Below are positions 11,564 to 20,800 of a DNA stretch of 64,000 bases, one piece after another (the first letter of the stretch is position 1; each line of letters opens with the position of its first letter). Below the pieces are notes generated by a model that was not told where the DNA came from, did no database searches, and was given only the letters and a program-made list of their open reading frames with translations. Origin of the DNA: Trebonia sp963822615 (GTDB lineage: Bacteria > Actinomycetota > Actinomycetes > Streptosporangiales > Streptosporangiaceae). The stretch covers positions 242,044 through 306,043 of the forward strand of contig CAWGIM010000026.1 of assembly GCA_963822615.1 (NCBI GenBank). The letters are read 5' to 3'. The position numbers were made by a program, and so were the translations under genes.

Positions 11564-14134
11564 ATGGGGAGTATGGCGGAATACAGCACGGGCCGGCCGT
11601 CCCGGGGACAGCTGCGGATCTACCTCGGGGCCGCCGCCGGGGTCGGCAAGACCTACGCCATGCTGTGCGAAGGGCACCGGCGGGCCGAGCGCGGCGCTGA
11701 CGTGGTGGTCGCCTTCGCCGAGACCCACGGGCGGCCGCAGACGGCCGCGCTCATCGACGGGCTTGAGGTCATCCCGCGCGCGCGGCTGGCCTACCGGGGC
11801 AGCCAGTGGGAGGAGATGGACACCGACGCCGTGCTCGCCCGCAAGCCGCAGATCGCGCTGGTCGACGAGCTCGCGCACAGCAACGTGCCCGGCTCACGGC
11901 ACGAGAAGCGCTGGCAGGACGTGGCCGAGCTACTCGACGCGGGCATCGACGTCATCTCGGCGGTGAACGTACAGCACCTGGAATCGGTCACCGACGTGGT
12001 CGAGGCGATCACCGGGGTGCCGCAGCGGGAGACGGTGCCCGACGCCGTGGTCCGCGCGGCCGACCAGGTCGAGCTGGTCGACATGACCGCCGAGGCGCTG
12101 CGCCGCCGGATGGCGCACGGCAACATCTACCCGCCGGAGAAGATCGACGCCGCCCTCACCAACTACTTCCGGGCCGGGAACCTGACCGCGCTGCGCGAGC
12201 TGGCGCTGCTGTGGCTGGCGGACAAGGTCGACGAGGGGCTGCAGCGGTACCGGGCCGAGCACAACATCTCGGACACCTGGGAGGCGCGTGAGCGGGTGGT
12301 GGTCGCGCTCACCGGCGGGCCCGAGGGCGACACGCTGATCCGGCGGGCCGCGCGAATCGCCGCCCGCTCCTCCGGCGGCGACCTGCTGGCGGTGCACGTC
12401 ACCAAGTCCGACGGGCTCACCGGCGCCAACCCGGGCAACCTGGCCCGGCAGCGGCAGCTCGCCGAGTCGCTCGGCGGCACCTATCACCAGGTGGTCGGCG
12501 ACGAGATCGCCCCCGCCCTGCTCGCCTTCGCCAAGGCGGAGAACGCCACCCAGCTAGTGCTCGGCGCCAGCCGCCGCGGGTGGCTGCTCGCCCTGCTCAC
12601 CGGACCCGGCATCGGCGCCCGCACCATCCGCGGCTCGGGGCCGATCGACGTGCACATCGTCACCCACCCGCACGCCGGCACCCGGCGCTGGGCCATCCTC
12701 CCCCGCTACCGCGGCGGGATCACCCGGCAGCGGCAGGTCATCGGCTGGATCCTCGCGGTGGCACTGGCCCCGCTGGTCACCCTGGCGCTGGCCAGCAGCC
12801 GGTCGGACATCAACCTCACCAGCGACATGCTCGGGTTCCTGGTCGCGGTGATCGCGGTGGCGCTGGTCGGCGGCTTCCTGCCCGCGGTGGCCGAGGCGGT
12901 CGCCGCCTCACTGCTACTCAATTACTACTTCACCCCGCCCATCCACTACTTCACCATCGCCGAGGCGAACAACGCGCTCGCGCTGGCGGTGTTCGTCGCG
13001 GTCGGCCTGGCGGTGAGCTGGGTGGTGGACATCACCGCCCGGCGGACCAAGCAGGCCGCCCGCGCCAGCGCCGAGTCGGAGCTGCTGGTCACCACCGCCG
13101 GGTCTATCCTGCGCGGCCAGGGCACCCTGGACGCGCTGCTCGAGCGGGCCAGGGAGGCGTTCGGCATGCGCTCGGCCAGCCTGCTTGAACGGCGCGACCC
13201 GCCGGTGGGCAGCGCCCGCGGGCCCGGCACCGACTGGGCCGTCGTCGCCTGCTCGGGTGACGCGCCGGTGACCCGGCCGGACGACGCCGACGTGGACGTC
13301 CCGGTCGCCGAGACGCTCACCCTGGCGCTGGCCGGCCGGCCGCTGCCGGCCGCCGACCGCCGGGTGCTCGGCGCGTTCGCCGCCTACGCCGGCATCGCGC
13401 TCGAGCAGCAGCGGCTGGCGGCCGAGGCGGAGGCGGCCAGGCCGATCGCCGCCGCCGACCGGATGCGCACCGCGCTGCTGGCCGCGGTCAGCCACGACCT
13501 GCGCACCCCGCTCGCCTCGGCCAAGGCCGCGGTCACCTCGCTGCGCTCGTCCGACATGCACTGGGACGCGGCCGACAGCGCCGAGCTGCTGGCCACCGCC
13601 GACGAGTCGCTCGACCGGCTGACCCGGCTGGTCGGCAACCTGCTCGACATGTCCCGGCTGCAGGCCGGGGCGCTGTCGCTGTTCCCCCGGCCGTCCGGGC
13701 TCGACGAGATCGTCGCGATGGCGCTCGACGCGATCGGGCCGGCCGGCCGCGACATCACGGTGGAGATCCCCGAGGCGCTGCCCGCGGTCAAGGCCGACCC
13801 GGCCATCCTCGAACGGGTGGTGGTGAACCTGGCCGAGAACGCGCTGCGCTACTCCCCGGCGGGCAAGCCGCCGCTGCTGGCCGCGTCCGCGCTCGGCGAC
13901 CGGGTTGAGCTGCGGGTAGTCGACCGCGGCCGCGGTATCCCGGAGGGGGACCGGGAGCGGATGTTCGTACCGTTCCAGCGGCTCGGCGACACCGACAACA
14001 CCACCGGGGTGGGACTCGGGCTGGCGCTGTCGCGGGGGCTGACCGAGGCGATGGGGGGCACGCTCACGGCCGAGGACACCCCCGGCGGCGGCCTGACGAT
14101 GACGATCAGCCTGCCGGCCGCGCCCGGTGACTAA
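11564..14134 (+). CDS. kdpD: KdpD osmosensitive K+ sensor histidine kinase
   Basis: The 856-residue sensor kinase senses K+ limitation and turgor and phosphorylates KdpE. Domains in order: KdpD N-terminal ATPase-like domain with Walker A GAAAGVGKT (22-30) and ALVDELAHSNVPGSRHEKRW; Usp-like domain (about 245-370); four membrane helices of the DUF4118 type (390-500); a GAF-like linker; HisKA with His644 in VSHDLRTPL; HATPase with DRGRGIPEGDRERMF and GLGLALS. All blocks are present and should be functional. It is 24 nt upstream of kdpE and lies 4.3 kb from kdpC. Confidence 0.96.
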   Translation: MGSMAEYSTGRPSRGQLRIYLGAAAGVGKTYAMLCEGHRRAERGADVVVAFAETHGRPQTAALIDGLEVIPRARLAYRGSQWEEMDTDAVLARKPQIALVDELAHSNVPGSRHEKRWQDVAELLDAGIDVISAVNVQHLESVTDVVEAITGVPQRETVPDAVVRAADQVELVDMTAEALRRRMAHGNIYPPEKIDAALTNYFRAGNLTALRELALLWLADKVDEGLQRYRAEHNISDTWEARERVVVALTGGPEGDTLIRRAARIAARSSGGDLLAVHVTKSDGLTGANPGNLARQRQLAESLGGTYHQVVGDEIAPALLAFAKAENATQLVLGASRRGWLLALLTGPGIGARTIRGSGPIDVHIVTHPHAGTRRWAILPRYRGGITRQRQVIGWILAVALAPLVTLALASSRSDINLTSDMLGFLVAVIAVALVGGFLPAVAEAVAASLLLNYYFTPPIHYFTIAEANNALALAVFVAVGLAVSWVVDITARRTKQAARASAESELLVTTAGSILRGQGTLDALLERAREAFGMRSASLLERRDPPVGSARGPGTDWAVVACSGDAPVTRPDDADVDVPVAETLTLALAGRPLPAADRRVLGAFAAYAGIALEQQRLAAEAEAARPIAAADRMRTALLAAVSHDLRTPLASAKAAVTSLRSSDMHWDAADSAELLATADESLDRLTRLVGNLLDMSRLQAGALSLFPRPSGLDEIVAMALDAIGPAGRDITVEIPEALPAVKADPAILERVVVNLAENALRYSPAGKPPLLAASALGDRVELRVVDRGRGIPEGDRERMFVPFQRLGDTDNTTGVGLGLALSRGLTEAMGGTLTAEDTPGGGLTMTISLPAAPGD

Positions 14135-14158
14135 ACTGACGGCAGAGGTGACGGGACC

Positions 14159-15055
14159 ATGACACGGGTGCTTGTCGTCGACGACGAGCCGCAGATCCTG
14201 CGGGCGCTGCGGATCAACCTGCGGGCGCGGCGCTACGAGGTGTACGTCGCCGCCACCGGCACCGAGGCACTCACGGTGGCCGCCGCCCACCCGCCCGACC
14301 TGGTCATCCTCGACCTGGGGCTGCCCGACATGGACGGGGTCGAGGTGATCGGCGGGCTGCGCGGCTGGACCGCCGTGCCGATCATCGTGCTGTCCGGCCG
14401 GGCCGACTCGGCCGACAAGGTAGAGGCGCTCGACGCCGGGGCCGACGACTACGTGACCAAGCCGTTCGGCATGGACGAGCTGCTGGCCCGGATGCGCGCG
14501 GCGGTGCGGCGCACCCCGGCCGAGCAGGCGCCGCCGCGGGTCCGGCTGGGCGGCCTGGTGGTCGACCTCGCGGCCAAGCGGGTGACCCCGGAGCCGGGCA
14601 GCCAGCCGGACCGGGACATCCGGCTGACGCCGACCGAGTGGCACCTGCTCGAGGTGCTGCTGCGCAACCCGGGCAAGCTGCTCAGCCACCGGCAGCTGCT
14701 GCACGAGGTGTGGGGCCCGGGGTACGACAACGCGGGCGGCAACCTGCGGCTCTACATGGCGCAGCTGCGGCGCAAGCTGGAACCCGACCCGGCCCGGCCG
14801 CGCTGGCTGATCACCGAGCCCGGCATGGGATACCGCTACCAGCCGCCGGACCCGGCCGGGGACGCCGACGCGGCCGGGTCCGGCGGCGGCTCTGAGTCAG
14901 GGCTCGGAGGGCTCGGAGGGCTCGGGCGCGGAGGCGGGAGCGGCGCCCGGGTGAACACGGGGCCTCACCGGGGCGTACCGGGGGCGAGCGGGAGGCCACC
15001 GCACTGGCCCCGCGACGCGGCGTGCGCAGCCCAGCCCTTTGTAACCTTCCGTTAA
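14159..15055 (+). CDS. kdpE: KdpE response regulator (OmpR family)
   Basis: Receiver domain with Asp8/Asp9, phospho-acceptor Asp52 and Lys101, followed by an OmpR-type winged helix (about 125-225, ending GMGYRYQPPD). Phospho-KdpE activates kdpFABC in known systems. The 298-residue frame continues some 65 residues beyond the usual end as a Gly/Ser/Arg-rich tail that runs into the pit promoter region, so the tail is probably unstructured. The start at 14159 follows a GAGGTGACGGGACC leader and is 24 nt from the kdpD stop. Confidence 0.95.
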   Translation: MTRVLVVDDEPQILRALRINLRARRYEVYVAATGTEALTVAAAHPPDLVILDLGLPDMDGVEVIGGLRGWTAVPIIVLSGRADSADKVEALDAGADDYVTKPFGMDELLARMRAAVRRTPAEQAPPRVRLGGLVVDLAAKRVTPEPGSQPDRDIRLTPTEWHLLEVLLRNPGKLLSHRQLLHEVWGPGYDNAGGNLRLYMAQLRRKLEPDPARPRWLITEPGMGYRYQPPDPAGDADAAGSGGGSESGLGGLGGLGRGGGSGARVNTGPHRGVPGASGRPPHWPRDAACAAQPFVTFR

Positions 15056-15073
15056 CTTAATGTTTGGCAACTG
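15041..15073 (+). promoter_or_regulatory. Candidate PHO-box-like direct repeats upstream of pit
   Basis: GTAACCT-TCCG, TTAACTT-AATG and TTTGGCA-ACTG form 11-bp direct repeats, the spacing of PhoP sites in Streptomyces, and lie 53-85 nt before the Pit start. They overlap the last codons of kdpE. The match to the GTTCACC core is only partial. Confidence 0.35.
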
Positions 15074-15125
15074 CACGCTCTCGAGGGCCTTTGGAACAAA
15101 CTAAGAGACATTTAACGTCGCAGTT

Positions 15126-16280
<1,155 letters not shown>

Positions 16281-16300
16281 GCGCGGAAAGGAACAGAGCA

Positions 16301-16585
16301 ATGGCATGGATTAACCTGAGCGCGCTGTGGAAGATCATCGTGTTCGGCCTGATCGCCGGGGCCGGGCTGCCGGCCCTCTTCGCGGGCGGGCTGTACGCGC
16401 TGTCGCAGGGCCCGCGGACCCGGGTCGCCGGTGCCGACGGCACCGTGACCGACTCCGACGCCCTGGTGGGCGGGAACGTGGTCGGCATGGTGCTGGCCGC
16501 GGTCGCCTTCCTGATCGTGCTGGCCGCCATCGGCTGGGGCGTCTACGAGGTCTACCAAATCGGCCACCCGGCCGTGAAGAAATAA
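16301..16585 (+). CDS. Small two-helix membrane protein of the pit operon (Rv0544c-like)
   Basis: ATG 16301 follows GAAAGGAA; the product has 94 residues. Two membrane helices (about 8-30 and 60-85) flank a short loop with GPRTRVAGADGTVTDSD. Position, size and topology match the small membrane protein next to pitA in mycobacteria. It may be an accessory of the phosphate transporter; no function is known to me. Confidence 0.8.
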   Translation: MAWINLSALWKIIVFGLIAGAGLPALFAGGLYALSQGPRTRVAGADGTVTDSDALVGGNVVGMVLAAVAFLIVLAAIGWGVYEVYQIGHPAVKK

Positions 16586-16600
16586 GGAAGAGCAGCGACC

Positions 16601-16900
16601 ATGGCAGCTTCTGACTTCATCACCAGGATCGTCGGCTGGCTCCGGGCCGGCTACCCGGAAGGCGTTCCCCAGCAGGACTACCAGCCGCTGTTCGCCCTCC
16701 TCGGCAGCCAGCTGACCAACGACGAGGTCACCCTGATCGCCGACGAGCTGGCGTTCTCGTCCGACCCCGAGTCGGCCGAGGCCATCAAGAAGGCGATCAC
16801 GAGCGTCACTCACACCCCGGTGCACGACTCGGACATCGCCCGGGTGCGCGCGCACCTGGCGGCCGGCGGCTGGCCGCTGGCCGTCCCGCCCCGCGAGTAA
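16601..16900 (+). CDS. DUF3349 domain protein (Rv0543c-like)
   Basis: A 99-residue soluble protein with the DUF3349 signature FITRIVGWLRAGYPEGVPQQDY, followed by an all-helical LxxQLTNDEVTLIADEL region. Starts 15 nt after the membrane protein, behind AAGGAAGAG. The domain is typical of actinobacteria and is found beside pitA in M. tuberculosis; the molecular role is unknown. Last gene of the pit group, ending 7 nt from the convergent SDR stop. Confidence 0.85.
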   Translation: MAASDFITRIVGWLRAGYPEGVPQQDYQPLFALLGSQLTNDEVTLIADELAFSSDPESAEAIKKAITSVTHTPVHDSDIARVRAHLAAGGWPLAVPPRE

Positions 16901-16907
16901 GCGGGGC

Positions 16908-17624
16908 CTACCACGGCAGTTCGCGGCCGTCCCGGGTGAAGGTGCCGGTCGGACCGCCGTTCGGCAGGGTAACCGCCCAGACGACGCTGGCGGCGCCCTG
17001 GGCAGCGGACCTCCCGCTGCCCCGGGCGCCGTCTGGCGTTACCGGGCCCGCGCAGACCGCGTTGACCAGGACGCCGTCCCGGTACAGCTCCCCCGCCAGC
17101 ATCCTGGTGAGCGCGTTGAGCGCCGCCTTGGACACGCTGAAGGCGGGGCGGCCGCCGCTCATCAGGGCGATCGACCCGGCCTCGCCGGACACGTTGACGA
17201 TGCGCGGCCGCGGGCTTGACCGCAGCAGCGGCAGCAGCGCCTGGATCACCCGCCAGGCGCCGAACAGGTTCACGTCGAGCGCCTCCGCGACCGGCGACAG
17301 CTCGCTCGTCCCGGCGATGCTCCACCGGTCGGGCGGGGTGGCGGCGTTGTTCACGATCGCGTCCACCCGGCCCAGCCGGCGACGGACCCACCCGGCCAGC
17401 TGCTCGATGTTGACCGAGTTGTCCACCTCGACGTGCGCCGGGAGGACCCGGATGCCCTCGGGGTCGAGCTCCTTAGCCGCGATCTCCGCCCGGCGCTGGT
17501 CCCGGGAGCCGAGAACGACCAGGTAACCGAGCGCGGCCAGCTGCCGGCAGACCTCAAGCCCGACCCCGTGGCTCGCGCCGGTGACCACCGCGACTGGTTG
17601 CTGAGTGTGCGCTGGAACGGTCAC
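16908..17624 (-). CDS. SDR-family protein with Tyr to Phe change in the active site
   Basis: A 238-residue short-chain dehydrogenase fold: TGASHGVG cofactor loop (15-22), NNAAT (92-96), Ser146 in VNVSGEAG, and Lys166. The catalytic Tyr of YxxxK is Phe162 (PAFSVSK); the codon is TTC on the coding strand. Without the Tyr hydroxyl normal carbonyl reduction should be strongly reduced, so the protein may be a non-catalytic or altered-specificity SDR. The start is GTG 17624. Its gene is convergent with the DUF3349 gene and divergent from the LacI gene. Confidence 0.85.
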   Translation of the reverse strand: MTVPAHTQQPVAVVTGASHGVGLEVCRQLAALGYLVVLGSRDQRRAEIAAKELDPEGIRVLPAHVEVDNSVNIEQLAGWVRRRLGRVDAIVNNAATPPDRWSIAGTSELSPVAEALDVNLFGAWRVIQALLPLLRSSPRPRIVNVSGEAGSIALMSGGRPAFSVSKAALNALTRMLAGELYRDGVLVNAVCAGPVTPDGARGSGRSAAQGAASVVWAVTLPNGGPTGTFTRDGRELPW

Positions 17625-17819
17625 CGCCCCAGCCCCGCGTGCAGTCCCATACGGAACATTTTGCCACCGACGGCGCCGCCGCGCGGTAAGCCGCGTGGGT
17701 ACTGGTACCCGACGCCGGTCCGCCGTCCCGGCCCGCCAGCGTCCCCCGGCCCGGATTTTGCCTGCTCGCGGCAGGTGTCCCGGACCCTCGCGCTGAGCAG
17801 ACTGATAACGGGGGGAACA

Positions 17820-19136
17820 ATGAGTAACCAGGTACAGCAGGTACAGATGGGCAGCGTTGGCGGAGGTCAGGCCGAGCGGGGCGGTCCCAGCCGGGGCAGC
17901 GGGCGGCCGACGATGAAGGACGTGGCATCCCGGGCGGGGGTTGCCCTGAAGACCGTGTCCCGGGTAGTGAACGGGGAGCCCGGCGTCACCCCTGAGACCA
18001 CCCGGCGCGTGCTCGGCGCGATCGAGGCGCTCGGCTTCCGGCGCAACGAGTCCGCCCGGCTACTGCGGACCGGGCGAACCGCGACACTCGGTTTCATCGC
18101 CGACAACTGGGCCGAAACGGACCACATGGCCGTATACCGCGGCCTGGAGAACATCGCCACCGAACACGGCTACCTGCTCTACTCCGGCTCGACCGACAGC
18201 GACGCCGCCCGGGAGGAGCGGCTCGCGCTGGCCATGTGCGCCCGCCGGGTCGACGGGCTGATCATCATCCCCACGCCCGGCTCGCATGACTACCTGGTGT
18301 CCGAGATCGAGGCGGGCGTGGCCACCGTGTTCGTGCTGCACCCGCCGGAACTGGTGCGAGCCGACGCGGTGCTGCCGGACGAGCGCGCCGCGGCCCGGGC
18401 GGCGGTCAGTCACCTGGCCGGGCTCGGCCACCAGCGGATCGGCTTCATCGGCGATGCCGCCGGGTACCAGTCACGAACCCTGCGCGAGCGCTACACCGCG
18501 GCGATGGCGGCGGCAGGGCTGACCGCCGACCCGGCCTGGTCCGCGCTCAGCCCGGCTGACCTGGCGCCGGACGGCCGGGCGGACCGGCTCGCGGTGACCG
18601 CGGTGTTCTGCGCCAGCCCGCGGCGGACGCGCGAGGTGCTGCGGGCGCTGCCACCCGGCCGTGAGCTGGCGATCGTCGGCCTGGGCGACTTCGAGCTGGC
18701 CGACCTGGTGGCCACGCCGGTCACGGTGGTGAGCTACGACCCGGTACTGCTCGGGTACACGGCCGGAGAGCTGCTCATCCGCCGCATGGGCGGGGAACAG
18801 GGACCGCCCCGCCTGGTCGAGGTGCCGGTCACGCTGACCGTCCGCGGGCGGGCCGCTACGGTGCTACCGAGCCAGCGCGGGTTAGCCGACCAGCAGGGTG
18901 CCGAAGAGCGCCGCCAGCACCGCGACGACCAGTACGATCCCGGCCAGCAGGCCGATCCTCGAGCCGGGTGCCTTCATCCGCCACGACGGCGGCAGGTCAT
19001 CGTCGCGATCCCGGAACGCCTGGAACCGCGCCGTGCTCGCGCTTACGTCACTGTCTGTCTGTGGCATGCCAGAAACGCTACCCCGCTGTCAGTGACTATG
19101 CGGAGCAATCGACTCGGCGTGTTCCACCAGTCTTGA
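17820..19136 (+). CDS. LacI-family transcriptional regulator with read-through tail
   Basis: ATG 17820 lies behind GGGGGAAC. A glycine-rich lead of 30 residues precedes the LacI helix-turn-helix (MKDVASRAGVALKTVSRVVNG, 32-52) and a periplasmic-binding-type effector domain ending near residue 355 (VPVTLTVRGRAATVL). The frame then runs some 80 more residues of Arg/Gln-rich, unstructured sequence because no stop occurs; this part is antisense to a small membrane-protein frame (18882-19067) and to the end of the Lrp gene. The real domain is of normal size. No sugar operon is adjacent, so the effector is unknown. Confidence 0.85.
   Translation: MSNQVQQVQMGSVGGGQAERGGPSRGSGRPTMKDVASRAGVALKTVSRVVNGEPGVTPETTRRVLGAIEALGFRRNESARLLRTGRTATLGFIADNWAETDHMAVYRGLENIATEHGYLLYSGSTDSDAAREERLALAMCARRVDGLIIIPTPGSHDYLVSEIEAGVATVFVLHPPELVRADAVLPDERAAARAAVSHLAGLGHQRIGFIGDAAGYQSRTLRERYTAAMAAAGLTADPAWSALSPADLAPDGRADRLAVTAVFCASPRRTREVLRALPPGRELAIVGLGDFELADLVATPVTVVSYDPVLLGYTAGELLIRRMGGEQGPPRLVEVPVTLTVRGRAATVLPSQRGLADQQGAEERRQHRDDQYDPGQQADPRAGCLHPPRRRQVIVAIPERLEPRRARAYVTVCLWHARNATPLSVTMRSNRLGVFHQS
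18882..19067 (-). CDS. Small single-helix membrane protein, antisense to LacI tail
   Basis: This 61-residue frame starts with ATG 19067. The first 35 residues are polar (DRDDDLPPSWR), the last 25 a clean membrane helix (RIGLLAGIVLVVAVLAALFG) ending at the C-terminus. This tail-anchor-like pattern looks protein-like, more so than the opposite frame, which encodes the LacI tail. It lies 21 nt after the Lrp gene stop, in the same direction, so it may be co-transcribed with it. No clear Shine-Dalgarno site is seen. Confidence 0.5.
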   Translation of the reverse strand: MPQTDSDVSASTARFQAFRDRDDDLPPSWRMKAPGSRIGLLAGIVLVVAVLAALFGTLLVG

Positions 19137-19550
19137 CAATACGATTACGCTCCGCGTCCGCAGCACGAACGACTCGGCCGCGATCCGCTCCACCACCTGC
19201 TCGAAGTGCCTGATGTCGGCCGCCCGGATGTGCACCAGCGCGTCCGCCTCGCCGGTGACCGTGCAGGCATCCGCTACCTCCGGGTGCCGCCGCACGGCGG
19301 CCCCGATCTCCTCCGGGCTGGTCGACCCGCTGCAGAACAGCTCCACGTAGGCCTCGGTGGTCCAGCCGAGCGCGGCCGGGTCCACCCGGGCCGAGAAGCC
19401 GGTGATGGCACCGGACGCGCGCAGCCGGTCGACCCGGCGCTTGACCGCGGGCGCCGACAGCCCGACCTCGTTCCCGATCACCGCGTAGCTGGCACGGGCA
19501 TCCCTGATCAGCGCGGTCACGATCCGCGCGTCAATCTCATCCAGGCTCAT
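19089..19550 (-). CDS. Lrp/AsnC-family transcriptional regulator
   Basis: The 153-residue protein has an N-terminal helix-turn-helix (LDEIDARIVTALIRDARASY, then LSAPAVKRRVDRL) and a C-terminal RAM ligand-binding domain (GEADALVHIRAAD). Lrp proteins bind amino acids and form octamers. It is divergent from the agmatinase gene, 120 bp apart, so it most likely controls that gene with an amino acid or amine signal (inference). Confidence 0.9.
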   Translation of the reverse strand: MSLDEIDARIVTALIRDARASYAVIGNEVGLSAPAVKRRVDRLRASGAITGFSARVDPAALGWTTEAYVELFCSGSTSPEEIGAAVRRHPEVADACTVTGEADALVHIRAADIRHFEQVVERIAAESFVLRTRSVIVLSRLVEHAESIAPHSH

Positions 19551-19670
19551 CGGTCACCATCATGACACCCGGGAAGCAAATGAGGCCCGGCGCCGCTCCT
19601 CGCCGGACCTCAGGGATAAGACGCGCCGCCGGCTGGTCTGGTTTACCCCGGAAGCGGAAATACTCCGCTC

Positions 19671-20702
19671 ATGCCTGAACCCGAGATCACCCCCGCCATG
19701 TACGGGCCCGACATCACCTTCGCCGGAGTGCCGCGCACCACCCTCGGCGCGCTGCCGGACGCCCGGTTCGACATCGTGCTCATCGGCGCGCCGTTCGACG
19801 GCGGCACCTCGCACCGGCCCGGCACCCGGTTCGGGCCGCAGGCCATCAGGGGCACCGACTACCTGCCGCACGACGGGTCCCGGCCGCACCTGGCGCTCGG
19901 GGTGGACGCCCTGCAGGAGCTGGCCGTGGCCGACCTGGGCGACGTGGTCATGCCGTCGGGCGAGACCGAACGGTCACTGCGCGCGCTGGAGTCGACGGTA
20001 GCGGCAGTCACCGCGTCCGGCGCGATCCCGGTCGTGCTCGGCGGCGACCACACCATCACCTTCCCCGACGCCACCGGGGTGGCCAGGGAGCGGGGCTGGG
20101 GCCGGGTATCACTGATCCACTTCGACGCCCACGCCGATACCGGGGACACCCAGTGGGGCTCGCTGCACGGGCACGGCACGCCGATGCGGCGGCTGATCGA
20201 GTCGGGGGCGGTGCGCGGCGACCGCTTCCTGCAGATCGGGCTGCGCGGCTACTGGCCGGAGCCGCCCACCCTGGCCTGGATGGCGCAGCAGCGGATGCGC
20301 TCGTTCGAGATGACCGAGGTGGTGACGCGCGGCCTGGACGCCGTGCTGACCGAGGCGTTCCAGATCGCGCTGGACGACTGCGACGCGGTCTTCCTGTCGG
20401 TCGACGTCGACGTGGTTGACCCGGGCATGGCGCCGGGCACCGGAACGCCGGAGCCGGGCGGCCTCACCGGCCGGCAACTGCTGGACGCGGTCCGCCGCAT
20501 CGCGATGGAGCTGCCGCTGGCCGGCATCGACGTGGTGGAGGTGGCGCCGCCCTACGATCACGCCGAGGTGACCGGGTACCTGGCCAACCGGGTAGTGCTC
20601 GAGGCGCTGTCCGGCATTGCCTGGCGGCGGCGCGCGCTGGCGGGCGACCCGGCCCGGCCGGCCCGCCGGCCGGAGGCACCGCTGCTCGAAGGGCGCGGCT
20701 GA
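19671..20702 (+). CDS. speB: Agmatinase / ureohydrolase family enzyme
   Basis: The 343-residue enzyme belongs to the arginase/agmatinase fold. Manganese ligands are complete: GGDH with His127, DAHAD with Asp152, His154 and Asp156, and SVDVDVVDP with Asp245 and Asp247. Agmatinase makes putrescine and urea from agmatine; related members cleave guanidinobutyrate or formimidoylglutamate, so the exact substrate is not certain. It is divergent from an Lrp regulator. A 20-residue Arg/Pro tail follows the catalytic domain. Confidence 0.85.
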   Translation: MPEPEITPAMYGPDITFAGVPRTTLGALPDARFDIVLIGAPFDGGTSHRPGTRFGPQAIRGTDYLPHDGSRPHLALGVDALQELAVADLGDVVMPSGETERSLRALESTVAAVTASGAIPVVLGGDHTITFPDATGVARERGWGRVSLIHFDAHADTGDTQWGSLHGHGTPMRRLIESGAVRGDRFLQIGLRGYWPEPPTLAWMAQQRMRSFEMTEVVTRGLDAVLTEAFQIALDDCDAVFLSVDVDVVDPGMAPGTGTPEPGGLTGRQLLDAVRRIAMELPLAGIDVVEVAPPYDHAEVTGYLANRVVLEALSGIAWRRRALAGDPARPARRPEAPLLEGRG

Positions 20703-20740
20703 AGCCGCCCGCCCACCCCCTCTATATAAGTCCCTTATTG

Positions 20741-20764
20741 TAATGAGTTAACTAAACGATTACT
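20741..20764 (+). promoter_or_regulatory. AT-rich palindromic site upstream of P450
   Basis: GTAAT (20741) and ATTAC (ending 20764) flank the palindrome AGTTAACT (20747-20754) in an unusually AT-rich 50-bp stretch, 37-60 bp before the P450 start. Likely operator or promoter for the P450-ferredoxin pair. Confidence 0.4.
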
Positions 20765-20800
20765 CTCGGGTTCGGGTGCAGCAACACGAGGGAGGCCGTC

